The position numbers and the translations under genes are program-made. Positions 27,657 to 35,308 of a stretch of DNA of 35,308 nt are shown in pieces. The notes beneath the pieces were generated by a model. The model saw only the letters and a program-made list of their open reading frames with translations. It was not told the origin of the DNA and searched no databases. Positions within the stretch are counted from its first letter, which is position 1, and each line of letters starts with the position of its first letter. Source of the stretch: Vreelandella azerica (GTDB lineage: Bacteria; Pseudomonadota; Gammaproteobacteria; Pseudomonadales; Halomonadaceae); contig NZ_JABFHI010000010.1 of NCBI RefSeq assembly GCF_013112225.1, positions 1 to 35,308 on the forward strand, written 5' to 3'.

Positions 27657-28324
27657 AGCCTGCATCCGCCCAGTGATGAAGACTGCGAAAATCCAGTTTC
27701 ATCAAAGAAGTAAAGATCACAGGTGCCGCTGTCTTCCCATTCTTTCAATGCGTTGATCAGGCCTTGCGTATTGCGGAAATCTGTCTCGTCACGCCGTGCC
27801 TTCAGCGAGTAGCGAACACGTTTACAACTGTTACCGTTTTTTTTAGAGCACGACGTAGGGTATCTCGACTGACCACTTTCCCGGTTTTTTCTTGAAACTT
27901 GGCATGCAGCACCGGCAACTGATGAGGATGATCTTCAACAAGCTGCTGCAATAACGCTATCTCGCCATCATTGAGAAGGTTTGGCCGCCCGTCGCGGGGT
28001 TTGTCTTGCAGACCGTCAATACCGTCTGCTTCCCACTGGGATAGCCATGTCGATACCGTATCGCGCTTGACCCCGAGAATGTCACGAATTTGATTGATCG
28101 TGTGCCCTTTATGGCTCAATAAGATGGCATGAGCGCGACGGCGTAAGGCTCGCTTTTCACCGTACTGATAAGCGTTATTTACAATGCGCTGTTGGTCTGG
28201 TGTCAAAGAGATGAAGCGTAACGGCTTGGACATGATGTATCTCCTCGTTGAGTTACATCTTTATACCCTATAATTATTGCATAGGCACTTACCATCAGCG
28301 TTATAACGTAGTATCGGAGACATG

Positions 28325-29762
28325 ATGTCTAGTAAACGAGAGAAACAGGTATTTCTTGATAGGTTTCTTGGCGAATTACTTGAGCACAACGCTGGAATAT
28401 TTGCCGGAGCTGGCCTATCAATTCCCGCAGGCTATGTAAATTGGAAATCTTTACTCAAGCCGCTGGCTGATGAACTAGGGGTTGATATAGAAGCCGAAAC
28501 CGATCTCATCAGCTTGGCTCAGTTTCACGTTAATGATAACGGACGACATCGGCTTAACCAAGAAATTTTGGATCAACTTGGCAAGAGCTCCGCTCCAACC
28601 GAGAATCACAAAATTTTAGCGAGGTTGCCCATAGAAACTTATTGGACAACCAATTACGATAAGCTAATTGAGAAGTCTCTTGAGAAAGTAGGAAAGCTAC
28701 CTGATGTAAAATACACAGTTAATCAACTGGCAACGACTCGAAAAGGAAGGGATGCGATAGTCTATAAGATGCATGGCGATGTAGATCACGCCGATTCTGC
28801 GGTAATCACCAAAGATGACTACGAGCGATACTTCCTTGATAAAGGCCCTTATGTTAACGCTCTTTCTGGCGATTTAGTTTCTAAAACATTTCTTTTTATA
28901 GGGTTCGGCCTTTCTGACCCGAATCTCGATTATGTGCTAAGTAGAATCAGAATAAGTTTTAAAGAGCACCAGAGACAACATTATTGCATATTCAAGGTGG
29001 TTGAGCGAAAGGATTGCCCAAGTGATGAGAGTTTTCAGCATGAATCCATTAGGCAAGGGCTGTTAATAAAGGATCTACAGAGATTTAATATTAAAACAAT
29101 ATTGGTAAACGACTACTCAGAAATCACTGATATGTTCAAGATACTAGAGCATCGGTACAGAAGGAATACAGTTTTCTTGTCTGGTAGCGCTCACAAGTTC
29201 GCTCCTTGGGATAGAGAAAGCGTTGAGCGATTTCTGTGTTCTCTCGGTGAGATTCTCGTCGATAAGGGATTCAAGGTTGCTTCAGGTGTCGGCTTAGGTA
29301 TTGGCAATGCCTTTATTACTGGAGTGATTAGAAAAGTGTATCAAAAACCGGGCCTCCGAATCGCTGATTATGCTATTTTGAGACCATTTCCTCAATATAT
29401 TGAAGACGCCGATGAGCGAGCAGAAACGTGGTACGAGTATAGAAAAGATCTTATCGGTCGCGCTGGGGTCGCCATCTTTTTATGGGGAATAAAGATCTAG
29501 ACGGCAAAACTACTCTGGCTGATGGCGTTGAAGAAGAGTTTAATATCGCCGAGGAAATGAATCTTTCAGTTTTGCCAATTGGCGCAAGCGGCTGGATGGC
29601 AAAAGAGCTTTGGGATAGGGTTGTAGCGAGCTGGGAAGGTTATTTTCCTGAATCAACAGAGGAATTAAAAAGTCATTTCAAAAACTAGGTGAAGAGGTTG
29701 ATGATCCAGATCAGCTATTGTCTAGGATAATCGAAACTTTAGAATTAATCTGCAAGGAGTAA
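28325..29762 (+). CDS. thsA: Thoeris defence protein ThsA (SIR2-SLOG), frameshifted twice in its C-terminal domain
   Basis: The N-terminal SIR2-like NADase domain has FAGAGLSIPAG (residues 27-37), TTNYD (108-112) and KMHGDVD with H150; N110 and H150 match the Asn and His needed for NAD hydrolysis in Bacillus ThsA. FIGFGLSDPN follows. The C-terminal SLOG domain (from about 280) has TVFLSGSAHKFAPW and ASGVGLGIGNAFITG, which sense the cyclic ADP-ribose signal. The first frame ends at 29500; a missing G at 29484-29487 and a missing A at 29680-29684 restore NKDLDGKTTLADG... and LGEEVDDPDQLLSRIIETLE to a TAA at 29760-29762, about 479 aa. The start at 28325 is preferred because GGAG at 28316-28319 has correct spacing. 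The stop lies 3 bp before thsB. Confidence 0.9.
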
Positions 29763-29765
29763 ATC

Positions 29766-30207
29766 ATGGCGCGTCGTGTATTTTTCAGTTTTCACTACAA
29801 GTATGTTTGGAAGGTCAATCAAATACGTAGCATCCCTAATGTTACCGGGACTGCAGCAGCGGGTTTCAAGACGCCTCTTTGTGGGAGGAGGCAAAGAAAA
29901 AGGGTGACAAAGAAATTAAAAAATGATCGACGAGGCGCTCGAACGCACCTCAGTGACTGTCGTCTTTGTTACATATGGTACTAAAGACCGTAAATATATT
30001 GATTATGAAATAGAGCAATCTTTGGCTAGGGGAAATGGCCTCGTAGCTGTCCAAATTCATCACTTGAAAGATAAAGACGGCAACACAGGTTCTCCAGGTG
30101 CGATACCGAGTCAGATCGAGAAAAATGGCTTTAAAGCATATAAGTATACAAATTCAGAAGATCTTTCTAAGTGGATAGAAGAAGCAGCAAGGCTCGCTGG
30201 AAAGTAA
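29766..30207 (+). pseudogene. thsB: Thoeris defence protein ThsB (TIR domain), two frameshifts
   Basis: Starts MARRVFFSFHYKYVWKVNQI, the DUF1863/TIR-type ThsB opening. A missing base near 29861-29866 and another in the A-run 29918-29923 break it; restored it reads about 147 aa: DASLWEEAKKKGDKEIKKMI, then ALERTSVTVVFVTYGTKDRK, YIDYEIEQSLARGNGLVAV. The Glu in YIDYEIEQS fits the catalytic TIR glutamate. ThsB recognises phage infection and makes the cyclic ADP-ribose-type signal that activates ThsA. GGAG overlaps the thsA stop, so the pair is one operon. The second open part (29923-30207, 94 aa) holds most of the TIR fold. Confidence 0.88.
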
Positions 30208-30220
30208 GTTATAATAATTA

Positions 30221-30279
30221 CATTACCGACAGCAATAAGCGTTGTTCCTTCGTCGCTCTGCTTATTGCTGTCGGTAATG
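30221..30279. terminator. Perfect 20-bp stem-loop after thsB
   Basis: CATTACCGACAGCAATAAGC (30221-30240) and its exact reverse complement (30260-30279) are separated by a 19-base loop, 13 bp after the thsB stop. No T-run follows; the next bases are TGAGGCGTTAAG. It may act as a transcription terminator or mRNA 3'-end protector, or be a remnant of a recombination site. Confidence 0.5.
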
Positions 30280-30332
30280 TGAGGCGTTAAGTACTGAGAG
30301 CTGTTTAAATCTGTACGCTGGGAGTCTATCCG

Positions 30333-30818
30333 TTGAAAGTTAAGGACATGAGCGAGTTCAAGCGACTGCAATTGATAGCTGAGGCCGTTCGTTATTGTCA
30401 GCGAGTTAGCGCAATGGGTATGCCTGCTTCAGCATTTTCAAAAGCACTTCGAGAGCCCGTCCACTTTTTGTGGGAACGCAGAGCCGGATCGAAAGCTGCG
30501 GCTGCCCAATATCGTTCAAGATCCGCAGTGGGCCTATCCTTTGGGAGAGAGGAGCTGATTTATGATCATGCGGTGCCATTCGTTTATCTGCAGCGGCGTT
30601 TGTTGGCCTTAGATACTGTCGATGAGCATTCAATTCGTGTTTTGCTACAGCAGCTTAACCTGATTGTGCTGATCACGAAGGATGAGGATGAGGTGCTCAA
30701 ATCGGCAGGTTTGAATAAGAGCATGCCAACGGATTGGGATGGCAACGATCCGCTAGCTCGTTATCGAGCAATGAAAATCGAGCTTGTACCAAACCGAGGG
30801 GCTGTAAACGGAATATAG
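30333..30818 (+). CDS. Unknown protein with a DH motif, possible HNH-like nuclease
   Basis: A 161-aa protein from a TTG start supported by GGGAG eight bases upstream; an ATG at 30348 has its AAGGA too close. I do not recognise the family. ELIYDHAVPFVYLQRR (D78-H79) followed by an alpha-helical stretch and LITKDEDEVL..AGLNKSMP with WDGNDPLARY recalls HNH-type cores, where Asp-His starts the metal site, but no cysteine pairs or clear third residue can be named. There is no membrane segment. It lies 125 bp after thsB, separated by a stem-loop, and immediately before a methyltransferase remnant. A link to DNA defence is inferred from position only. Confidence 0.6.
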   Translation: MKVKDMSEFKRLQLIAEAVRYCQRVSAMGMPASAFSKALREPVHFLWERRAGSKAAAAQYRSRSAVGLSFGREELIYDHAVPFVYLQRRLLALDTVDEHSIRVLLQQLNLIVLITKDEDEVLKSAGLNKSMPTDWDGNDPLARYRAMKIELVPNRGAVNGI

Positions 30819-30838
30819 GACACCCACTTATTCACACA

Positions 30839-30964
30839 ATGCAATTGATCAAGACAAGCCGCGCCGGCCAACACATCACTCTTGACTTGGATGACGGGGT
30901 GAAGGTGAATAATGGGAACTTTGGGGATCTGTTGGCTGAGGTGAAGCAGGTAGCGGGGAAGTAG
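30839..30964 (+). pseudogene. C-terminal remnant of an adenine-specific DNA methyltransferase (PglX/Eco57I-like)
   Basis: 42 codons ending TLDLDDGVKVNNGNFGDLLA...VAGK. The LDDGVKVN-x2-xFG-LLAEVK pattern resembles the extreme C-terminus of BREX PglX and related Eco57I-type adenine methyltransferases as I remember them. No Shine-Dalgarno or catalytic part is present. The previous gene ends 20 bp upstream, so a deletion appears to have removed the rest. It suggests that a BREX or type II-like system was once next to Thoeris. The family match comes from a short segment only. Confidence 0.42.
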
Positions 30965-30975
30965 CCAAGTCAACG

Positions 30976-31005
30976 CAGGCACCCACACGAAGGCGAGGGT
31001 GCCTG
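30976..31005 (+). terminator. Stem-loop after the methyltransferase remnant
   Basis: CAGGCACCC and GGGTGCCTG form a perfect 9-bp stem over a 12-base loop, 12 bp after the remnant's stop. Followed by GACAATTTAG with no strong T-run. Probably the original terminator of the deleted operon. Confidence 0.55.
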
Positions 31006-31305
31006 GACAATTTAGTAACATGGCGTAAAGATAAATTAACTGCTAGTATCATTTAGATGCAAAATAGTGAAGGAAATCACCATGACGCTGGACGCGACAA
31101 CCAACCAAACACCCCCAGTCAGCCAAGCTTAACCTGGCCGGGTTTTTGCGTTTCTGGCAGCGACACCGCGCCGAATTCGTCATCATTTTTTTATACAGTG
31201 TTATTGGTTCTGGCAAAACACGCGCGTGTGCGAATTTTGGATAGGTGACAAGAATATATTGTATTACATTTAAAATCAATGGGTTGTAAGAAATGTGGCG
31301 CGTCT
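31006..31305. other. Intergenic stretch without a recognised gene
   Basis: Holds a good Shine-Dalgarno and start (AAGGAAATCACC then ATG at 31081), but the frame MTLDATTNQTPPVSQA stops after 16 codons. A second palindrome, ACACGCGCGTGT, lies at about 31218-31229. I see no further coding sequence or RNA gene; it may be a remnant of a small gene. Confidence 0.4.
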
Positions 31306-31347
31306 GATAATACTGTTAAACGCGCAACGGCGTTCATCCAATATCAG
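31306..31347. repeat. Palindromic repeat copy 2, upstream of an unknown membrane protein
   Basis: Aligns with copy 1 (24621-24664) through ATAA-x-A-(T/C)TGTT(A/G)AACGCGC, then GCGTTCA and CAATATC, with one or two small gaps. The arms pair (CTGATA with TATCAG, AACGC with GCGTT) in an imperfect hairpin. It ends 40 bp before the ATG at 31388, nearly the same spacing as copy 1. Confidence 0.6.
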
Positions 31348-31387
31348 AACGTAAAGTCCAATCACTATTAAATATTACGGAGAGTTA

Positions 31388-31993
31388 ATGAGTATATCTG
31401 ACATAAAGGACTATTTTTTTCTATTAGGTTCTATCGCAGGGCTAATAGCTTTGCTTCGACCAGTTTTAGAATCTAAATTTGAGCGAGACAGAAAGAGAGC
31501 TGAAAAGATTCTTGAGATTGTTCCTGAAGAGCATATGAAGGCTATGGACTTTGATGTTTATCAGGCAAGGGCCGTACTTACATCCAATTTTTATCCTCTG
31601 GACCGGCTTAAAAGTGAATGGAAGGATGGAACAGACTTGGTTCGGTTTTCCGGTCCTTTAAAAGCGCACTATCTTAAGGAAGTTGAGCAGATCATACGAA
31701 ACTATAATCAACTACGAGAATATATTCAGGTTCCCTACTGGGAGCCTACGTCGACTGGTGATGATAATTCGGACGCCCTTCAGTGGTCGTTCAATAAGTC
31801 GTATTTCCCTGAACCTACCGGATCAAAGGGAGACTATAACGTTCACCTAAGTGAAGCTGGTGAACTTGTAGGAAAAATCAGAGACGGCTTAAGACGTCTT
31901 CAGATAATTATGGAGATGCATTTTTTGGAGGCATTTTTTGCTCGATTTTTACTGCCAAAGAGGTTGCGGAAGGTTGAATTGGAGGATGCGTAG
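31388..31993 (+). CDS. Unknown membrane-anchored protein
   Basis: An intact 201-aa protein. One predicted transmembrane segment lies at residues about 10-27 (FFLLGSIAGLIALLRPVL), followed by a basic, charged helix (KFERDRKRAEKILEIV) and a soluble cytoplasm-type domain with no cysteines and no known enzyme motif. A second hydrophobic helix near the C-terminus (MHFLEAFFARFLLP) could also touch the membrane. GGAG lies 6 bases upstream of the ATG. I do not recognise the family. The location in a defence-gene cluster and the palindrome shared with the 24707 gene make an anti-phage effector possible, but this is inference. The following 160 bp before the IS1182 element show nothing identifiable. 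Confidence 0.65.
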   Translation: MSISDIKDYFFLLGSIAGLIALLRPVLESKFERDRKRAEKILEIVPEEHMKAMDFDVYQARAVLTSNFYPLDRLKSEWKDGTDLVRFSGPLKAHYLKEVEQIIRNYNQLREYIQVPYWEPTSTGDDNSDALQWSFNKSYFPEPTGSKGDYNVHLSEAGELVGKIRDGLRRLQIIMEMHFLEAFFARFLLPKRLRKVELEDA

Positions 31994-32144
31994 AACTAGA
32001 TCGAATTTTGTGTCGAAGCATTCACTGAATACCGAGCTTGTAGCTATTTAACAATCACAGTCACGGCGACGGCTACTGCGTCACGGATCTGCCTCCATTC
32101 CTTACCCGCGCGTGCTGTTGGCGTTATATCAGGCCAAGCTAAAA

Positions 32145-33865
32145 GGCCGCTCTTGGCCGAGGCTGTGTGAAAACGTAGGTCCTGCTATATTTTACCCATG
32201 TCAGATTGTGGGAGATATCGATGAAACGGTTCATCGCTGGTGAGTCCCGATCTCAAGCAACTTTATTTCCTGAGCTTCTGGATGATTTCGTCTCTGAGGA
32301 TAATCCAGTGCGGGCCATTGAGGCTTTTGTTGGTGCCCTTGACCTCAAACAGCTGGGCTTTAATGGCGTTGACCCTCATGCGACAGGTCGGCCTTCCTAC
32401 CATCCTGCTGTTCTTTTAAAAATCTATCTCTACGGCTATCTCAATCGCATTCAGTCTAGCCGCCGTCTGGAACGTGAGGCGCAGCGTAATGTTGAGCTTA
32501 TGTGGCTAACAGAGCGCCTGGCACCAGATTTCAAAACAATCGCAGATTTCCGTAAAAACAATGGCAAAGCAATTCAAGCTACTTGCCGGGACTTCATCGT
32601 AATATGTCGGCGCTTGGAGCTCTTTACTCATTCGGTAGTGGCCATTGATGGCAGCAAATTCAAGGCAGTCAACAATAGAGACCGTAACTTCACCTCATCC
32701 AAGATGAAGCGGCGGTTAGAAGAAATTGACAAAAGCATTGAGCGTTATTTACGCCAGATTGACGCGATGGATCAAGGCTTCGCCGCTGTCACAGAAGACC
32801 AGGCAACAGATTTGAAGAAGAAAATTGCTTCTCTCACAGAAGAGGTTCAACAACTGCAATCTATCGAAATTCAAAGAACCGAGACCCCAGAGCAACAGGT
32901 CTCTTTGACAGACTCTGACGCTCGCTCCATGACAGCACGAGGCACTGGAATCGTTGGCTATAACGTGCAGACAGCTGTCGATACCCAGCATCACCTGATT
33001 GTTGCCCATGAGGTTACTAATGTTGGCAGTGATCGGCGTCAACTTTATCGGATGGCCAAACAAGCACGCGATGCTAGCGGCGTCAGTAACCTTCACGTCG
33101 TAGCTGATCGTGGTTATTTTACAGGGAGTGAAATTCTTGCGTGTCACGAGGCCAACATTACGACGTATTTACCCAAGCCTAAGACTTCGCCGAACCAGGC
33201 TAAAGGTATGTTTCCTAGAGAAGCATTCCGCTACGTGCCTAAAAGTAATGAATACCGCTGCCCCGCAAGAGAGCGCTTAATTTGGCGCTTCAAGAACGTT
33301 GAAAAGGGCCAGACGCTTCATTGTTATTGGAGTTCGGCTTGTCCGAATTGCTCAATGAAGTCGCAATGCACCACGGGCACCTATAGGCGTATCAAACGCT
33401 GGGAACACGAGGATGTACTGGAGGCGGTAAAATCTCGACTGGACCGGACGTCGAACATGATGCGCATCCGTCGTCAGACGGTCGAGCACCCCTTTGGCAC
33501 ACATTGAAAGCTTGGATGGGGGCGACACACTTCCTGACGAAGGGACTTAAGAACGTCAGCACGGAAATGAGCCTCCATGTGCTTGCTTACAATATGAAGC
33601 GCATCATGAATATCCTCGGTCCACAGGGGTTGATCCAGGCGATGCGAGCATAGGGTGCCACAGCCTGGACGACCACGCCTATAGAAGCCGATAACGCTCT
33701 TTAGCGGGTATTTCTTGGGCATTATTTCGAACAGCTTGAGATGCGGAAATAATAACTGAAGGCGTTATGAAGCTTACTGCTGGTCGATAGACGTGCCGAT
33801 GCGGCTGAATATTGTCATCGCCTTCCGCGTTTTGTGTTTTCACACAGCCTCGGCCGATAGCGGCC
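32145..33865 (+). mobile_element. IS1182-family insertion sequence
   Basis: About 1.72 kb bounded by matching terminal repeats: left GGCCGCT-CTT-GGCCGAGG then CTGTGTGAAAAC, right (reverse complement) GGCCGCT-ATC-GGCCGAGG then CTGTGTGAAAAC. Contains one transposase gene. Exact outer bases are uncertain by a few positions because the flanks continue to resemble each other (AAAA against AATG). Confidence 0.85.
32221..33653 (+). pseudogene. IS1182-family transposase with a +2 frameshift near its end
   Basis: Starts MKRFIAGESRSQATLFPELL at an ATG with GGGAG seven bases upstream. The DUF772-type N-terminal domain (SYHPAVLLKIYLYGYLNRIQ) is followed by the transposase core: VVAIDGSKFKAVN (first Asp), VVADRGYFTG (second Asp) and TVEHPFGT (Glu). 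A coiled-coil insert (about residues 165-215) and a Cys cluster (CPNCSMKSQC) lie between. At about 33498-33502 an extra CA shifts the frame; the correct continuation LKAWMGATHFLTKGLKNVST runs to a TAG at 33651-33653. The Glu is retained, but the normal last ~50 residues are lost in the written frame. Confidence 0.88.
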
Positions 33866-33950
33866 ATTCTTTGACCTGATGCATTCGGTTGCTCAACAGA
33901 AAATGCTATGGTCAGTGCATTGGCTTACAACGGCAAACCAGGGATCGGAC

Positions 33951-35308
33951 ATGGCGACGCCTAATTCTACCCATTTCTATGATGAGCATGCTCAGCGCCT
34001 GTTTGATCAGTATCAATCGCTGGAGTTTGAGCAGGTTCATGGCGAGTGGCTGCATCATCTGCCGGAGCAGCCCGGGTTAGTCTTGGATATTGGAGCAGGC
34101 AGCGGGCGTGATGCCAAGGCATTGGCTCAGCGGGGGTGGCAGGTGGTCGCTGTTGAACCGGCTGATAAGCTCCGCGTCTTGGGGCAAACCACGACAGCCA
34201 GATTGGACGTCAGCTGGTTGGAAGATAGCTTGCCTGCCCTGAACTCGGTGCGTCAGCTATCGCAACGCTTTCAGCTGATTCTGGTATCCGCCGTCTGGAT
34301 GCATTTGCCTGGTGAGAATCAGCAACGTGCCTTGCGTGTGTTGAGTTCCTTACTAGCACCAGGTGGGCATCTGGTGATGACCGTTCGTGAAGGCCCAAAT
34401 AACGATGCCCGCCAGTTCCATCCGGTCGATATGGGCGTGCTGGATCGCTGGGCACAAAACCTTGCACTGTTACCGGTTCAAGCGAGTCACAATGGTGATC
34501 AGCTGGGTCGAGAAGGCGTGACCTGGCATTTACGTGTATTCCGGCTCCCTGATGATGGCACCGGTGCTCTGCCGTCCCTACGCCATATTATCGTGAACGA
34601 TGACAAGGCCTCATCTTACAAGTTGGGGCTTTTGCGCACGCTGACACGCCTGGCAGATAGCGCGCCAGGAATCGTAATATCGCGTACGGATGAATGGGTC
34701 ACGGTGCCACTGGGCGCCGTAGGGCTTTTCTGGATCAAGCTATACCGGCCCCTGTTAATCGAGCGTGACCTGCGCCAATCACCTGGCCAAAAAGGCTATG
34801 GCTTTGCCAAGGATGATTTCTATCGCCTTCGGCAACTATCACCCCATGATCTGCGGATAGGATCGGCTTTCCTTGATCCTCAATGCGCCGCCAGTGTGAT
34901 GCGCGCGCTGCGTGATGCTTGCCAGACCATTCTCAAAATGCCCGCGCATTTTATTACCTGGCCCGGTAGTCAACGGCCTGTCTTTGAAGGGCAGTATCAG
35001 GGGATTCGTATCCGAGAGCAGGCCGTACGCCTTGATAGTGCAACGCTGGCTTCTTTCGGCACGTTTCAAATCCCGACACCGCTTTGGGACGCTATGAGCC
35101 GTTACGCCTGCTGGCTAGAGCCCGCCATCGTCCACGAGTGGATACAGCTGATGCAGCGATATGACACCAGCTACGATACAGGCACTCTGCATAATGCTTT
35201 GCAGTGGCAGGAAAGTCGCCGTGATACACAACAAGTTCGTCAGCTGGTGGCACAGCGTCTGAAACATCCGGCGCCGTTGCCTTGCGTCTGGACGCACAAC
35301 GATCTGCA
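33951..35308 (+). CDS. SAM-dependent methyltransferase with a large C-terminal extension, truncated by the window edge
   Basis: Open from the ATG at 33951 to the last base (452 codons, no stop). The N-terminal class I methyltransferase domain begins MATPNSTHFYDEHAQRLFDQ, with motif I VLDIGAGSGRD (residues 44-54), an acidic end of strand 2 (VVAVEP, E69) and SAVWMHLP. From about residue 205 a separate domain follows that I cannot place fully; its end, LPCVWTHNDL at the edge, recalls the start of an HNH segment seen behind some such methyltransferases, but the diagnostic part is outside the window. The upstream AGGGA is a fair Shine-Dalgarno. The base composition returns to that of the core genome. 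Confidence 0.75.
   Translation, partial: MATPNSTHFYDEHAQRLFDQYQSLEFEQVHGEWLHHLPEQPGLVLDIGAGSGRDAKALAQRGWQVVAVEPADKLRVLGQTTTARLDVSWLEDSLPALNSVRQLSQRFQLILVSAVWMHLPGENQQRALRVLSSLLAPGGHLVMTVREGPNNDARQFHPVDMGVLDRWAQNLALLPVQASHNGDQLGREGVTWHLRVFRLPDDGTGALPSLRHIIVNDDKASSYKLGLLRTLTRLADSAPGIVISRTDEWVTVPLGAVGLFWIKLYRPLLIERDLRQSPGQKGYGFAKDDFYRLRQLSPHDLRIGSAFLDPQCAASVMRALRDACQTILKMPAHFITWPGSQRPVFEGQYQGIRIREQAVRLDSATLASFGTFQIPTPLWDAMSRYACWLEPAIVHEWIQLMQRYDTSYDTGTLHNALQWQESRRDTQQVRQLVAQRLKHPAPLPCVWTHNDL

Larger units (their letters stand above)
26116..28233 (-). pseudogene. IS630-family transposase split by an IS30 element
   Basis: The N-terminal part (28233-27802, MSKPLRFISLTPDQQRIV) holds winged-helix/HTH motifs (HTINQIRDILGVKRDTVSTW). 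The frame shifts at the 8-base homopolymer 27837-27844 into CKRVRYSLKARRDETDF and LYFFDETGFSQSS (first Asp). IS30 then interrupts at 27656-26585. The sequence resumes LPYAWSPIGQPWEVTA, VVVLDNAKMHHS (second Asp) and SPELNLIEILWREIKYRW (Glu) to a stop at 26116. A -1 shift on the A8 run would restore the frame, so that frameshift may be programmed. The IS30 insertion inactivates the gene. Confidence 0.88.
26111..28289 (-). mobile_element. IS630-family insertion sequence, interrupted by IS30
   Basis: The ends are imperfect inverted repeats: left AGTAGTTATGCAAAAGTTAT, right (reverse complement) AGTGCCTATGCAATAATTAT. Both sides are flanked by TA (26109-26110 and 28290-28291), the TA target duplication of IS630/Tc1-type elements. 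Without the inner IS30 it is about 1.1 kb, the usual size. The insertion split the short intergenic region upstream of thsA. Confidence 0.85.

Noticed and set aside
30839..30964. A genuine 41-aa small protein
   Set aside because: It has no ribosome binding site, and its sequence looks like the end of a large methyltransferase, so it is recorded as a remnant.

Overview
The window looks like the chromosome of a motile marine or halophilic gammaproteobacterium, most likely Halomonadaceae (Halomonas/Vreelandella-like). This assignment rests on the flagellin type, the flagellin-linked glycosylation genes and overall protein style; no rRNA or housekeeping marker is present, so the genus is a guess. 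No tRNA, rRNA or intact CRISPR array was seen.

Layout. (1) 1-9578, minus strand: a flagellin with a sigma-28-type promoter, followed by a glycosylation operon. Its genes are a large FkbM-like/TPR/glycosyltransferase protein, a DRE-TIM aldolase fusion, a KdsB-like CMP-sugar synthetase, a HAD phosphatase, a capsule-type transferase and the start of pseB. Stop-to-start overlaps show tight coupling. (2) 9650-10500: a 5'-truncated IS5-family relic. (3) 10661-12981, plus strand: a second, very large flagellin. (4) 13034-17409, minus strand: the csf3-csf1-csf5-dinG part of a type IV-A CRISPR-Cas system, without csf2 and without an array. (5) 17410-18678: an IS3-family element at a rearrangement junction, joining the cut start of csf3 to the cut end of hsdS. 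(6) 18676-23984, minus strand: a type I restriction-modification operon (hsdR-hsdM-hsdS). (7) 24105-31993: a defence-island-like stretch. It holds a small CxxC protein, an unknown protein with a PD-(D/E)XK-like motif, an IS630 element split by an IS30 element, a Thoeris pair (thsA-thsB), an unknown DH-motif protein, a methyltransferase C-terminal remnant and an unknown membrane-anchored protein. (8) 32145-33865: an IS1182-family element. (9) 33951 to the end: a SAM-dependent methyltransferase cut by the window edge.

Two themes stand out. First, the right two thirds is a patchwork of anti-phage genes (type IV-A CRISPR, type I R-M, Thoeris, orphan candidates) divided by four kinds of IS. Two of the unknown genes share a homologous palindrome about 40 bp upstream of their start codons. 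Second, an unusually large number of genes carry single-base indels, mostly one-base deletions in short homopolymers (surface transferase x2, HAD, aldolase, dinG, hsdR, thsA x2, thsB x2, plus insertions elsewhere). Either the sequence has uncorrected indel errors or the region is decaying. Frameshifted genes are reported here as whole loci with the break position given.
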